From Hymenobacter chitinivorans DSM 11115 (lineage in GTDB: Bacteria > Bacteroidota > Bacteroidia > Cytophagales > Hymenobacteraceae), in assembly GCF_002797555.1 (NCBI RefSeq), contig NZ_PGFA01000001.1:496001-560000 (forward strand): a DNA stretch of 64,000 bases, given 5' to 3'. The notes beneath the pieces were generated by a model. The model worked only from the letters and a program-made list of their open reading frames with translations, had not been told where the DNA came from and ran no database searches. A program made the translations under genes and the position numbers. Shown here one piece after another: positions 63,790-64,000 of the stretch. The first letter of the stretch is position 1; each line of letters opens with the position of its first letter.

Positions 63790-64000
63790 ATGCCTCCTAT
63801 TTTACAAGCTATTGACGTGCGCAAGGTGTATGCCGCGCACACGGCCCTCAGCGGGGTCAGCCTCGACATTCCCGAGGGCAGCATCTTCGGACTGCTCGGG
63901 CCCAACGGGGCGGGCAAAACCTCCCTGATCCGCATCATCACCCAGATTACGGCCGCCGACTCGGGCGAAATCCGGTTTCGGGGCGAGAAGCTCAACCCCA
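63790..64000 (+). CDS. ABC transporter ATP-binding protein, partial
   Basis: The first 70 residues of an ATPase, cut by the right edge. Seen: VRKVYAAHTALSGVSLDIPEG, the Walker A GLLGPNGAGKTSLIRI and the following TAADSGEIRF, as in ABC-2 type exporters (NatA-like). The membrane partner should follow to the right. Substrate unknown. A palindrome directly upstream suggests its own regulation. Confidence 0.88.
   Translation, partial: MPPILQAIDVRKVYAAHTALSGVSLDIPEGSIFGLLGPNGAGKTSLIRIITQITAADSGEIRFRGEKLNP

Overview
The window looks like a chromosomal segment of a Bacteroidota bacterium close to Hymenobacter (Cytophagales). The evidence is high-GC coding sequence, two proteins with type IX secretion C-terminal tails, an Oar-like TonB receptor, a Flavobacterium-type K+-dependent proton pyrophosphatase, many starts without Shine-Dalgarno sequences, and several promoters with the Bacteroidota -7 box TAnnTTTG. 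The genus is inferred from sequence style, not from a database search.

Layout. 1-9.5 kb: partial xanthine dehydrogenase small subunit, a barrel-like lipoprotein, an MJ1255-type glycosyltransferase, a HEAT-repeat/cyclophilin lipoprotein, a beta-helix protein with a T9SS tail, and a cupin. 9.7-17.6 kb: cysE and cysK (cysteine synthesis), tRNA-Ala(GGC) between mirrored terminators, an Oar-like TonB receptor, an NlpC/P60 lipoprotein and a GlcD-type oxidase. 17.8-18.4 kb: a bacterial acyl-CoA-binding protein. 18.5-49.7 kb: one long plus-strand locus for surface glycan or glycoprotein glycan synthesis. 49.6-52.2 kb: a minus-strand pair, a tetratricopeptide-like protein followed by a Wzy-like membrane protein. 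52.3-60.8 kb: housekeeping genes (M42 peptidase, hppA, hpt, adk, obgE, grpE, dnaJ). 61-64 kb: a second T9SS cargo protein, an ECF sigma factor with a membrane partner, and the start of an ABC ATPase gene.

The glycan locus carries asnB, ugd and a UDP-glucuronate decarboxylase gene (UDP-glucuronate to UDP-xylose). It has an fdtA/N-acyltransferase/fdtB block for a dTDP-3-acylamino-3,6-dideoxyhexose and a wecD/wecE pair for dTDP-4-acetamido-4,6-dideoxygalactose. It also has a third sugar aminotransferase gene followed by two tandem WbqC paralogs and a hexapeptide acetyltransferase gene. Other members are five family-2 and three family-4-like glycosyltransferase genes, three large GT-C-like or unknown membrane protein genes, an O-acyltransferase gene, a DUF1919 gene, a 2-oxoglutarate/Fe(II) dioxygenase gene and a PglK/MsbA-type ABC flippase gene. 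The dTDP-glucose genes rmlA/rmlB, an initiating phosphoglycosyltransferase, a Wzx flippase and Wza/Wzc export genes are not in the window. The products most likely build decorated oligosaccharides on a lipid carrier and flip them with the ABC protein. The end product cannot be read from sequence.

Intergenic DNA carries several palindromic or tandem elements that look like dispersed repeats: the xdhA linker and ugd-uxs gap, 17.6-17.8 kb, 57.1-57.2 kb and 59.5-59.6 kb. An AATAGATT cluster lies at 60.8-60.9 kb. I saw no CRISPR array, transposase, integrase, rRNA gene or phage gene.
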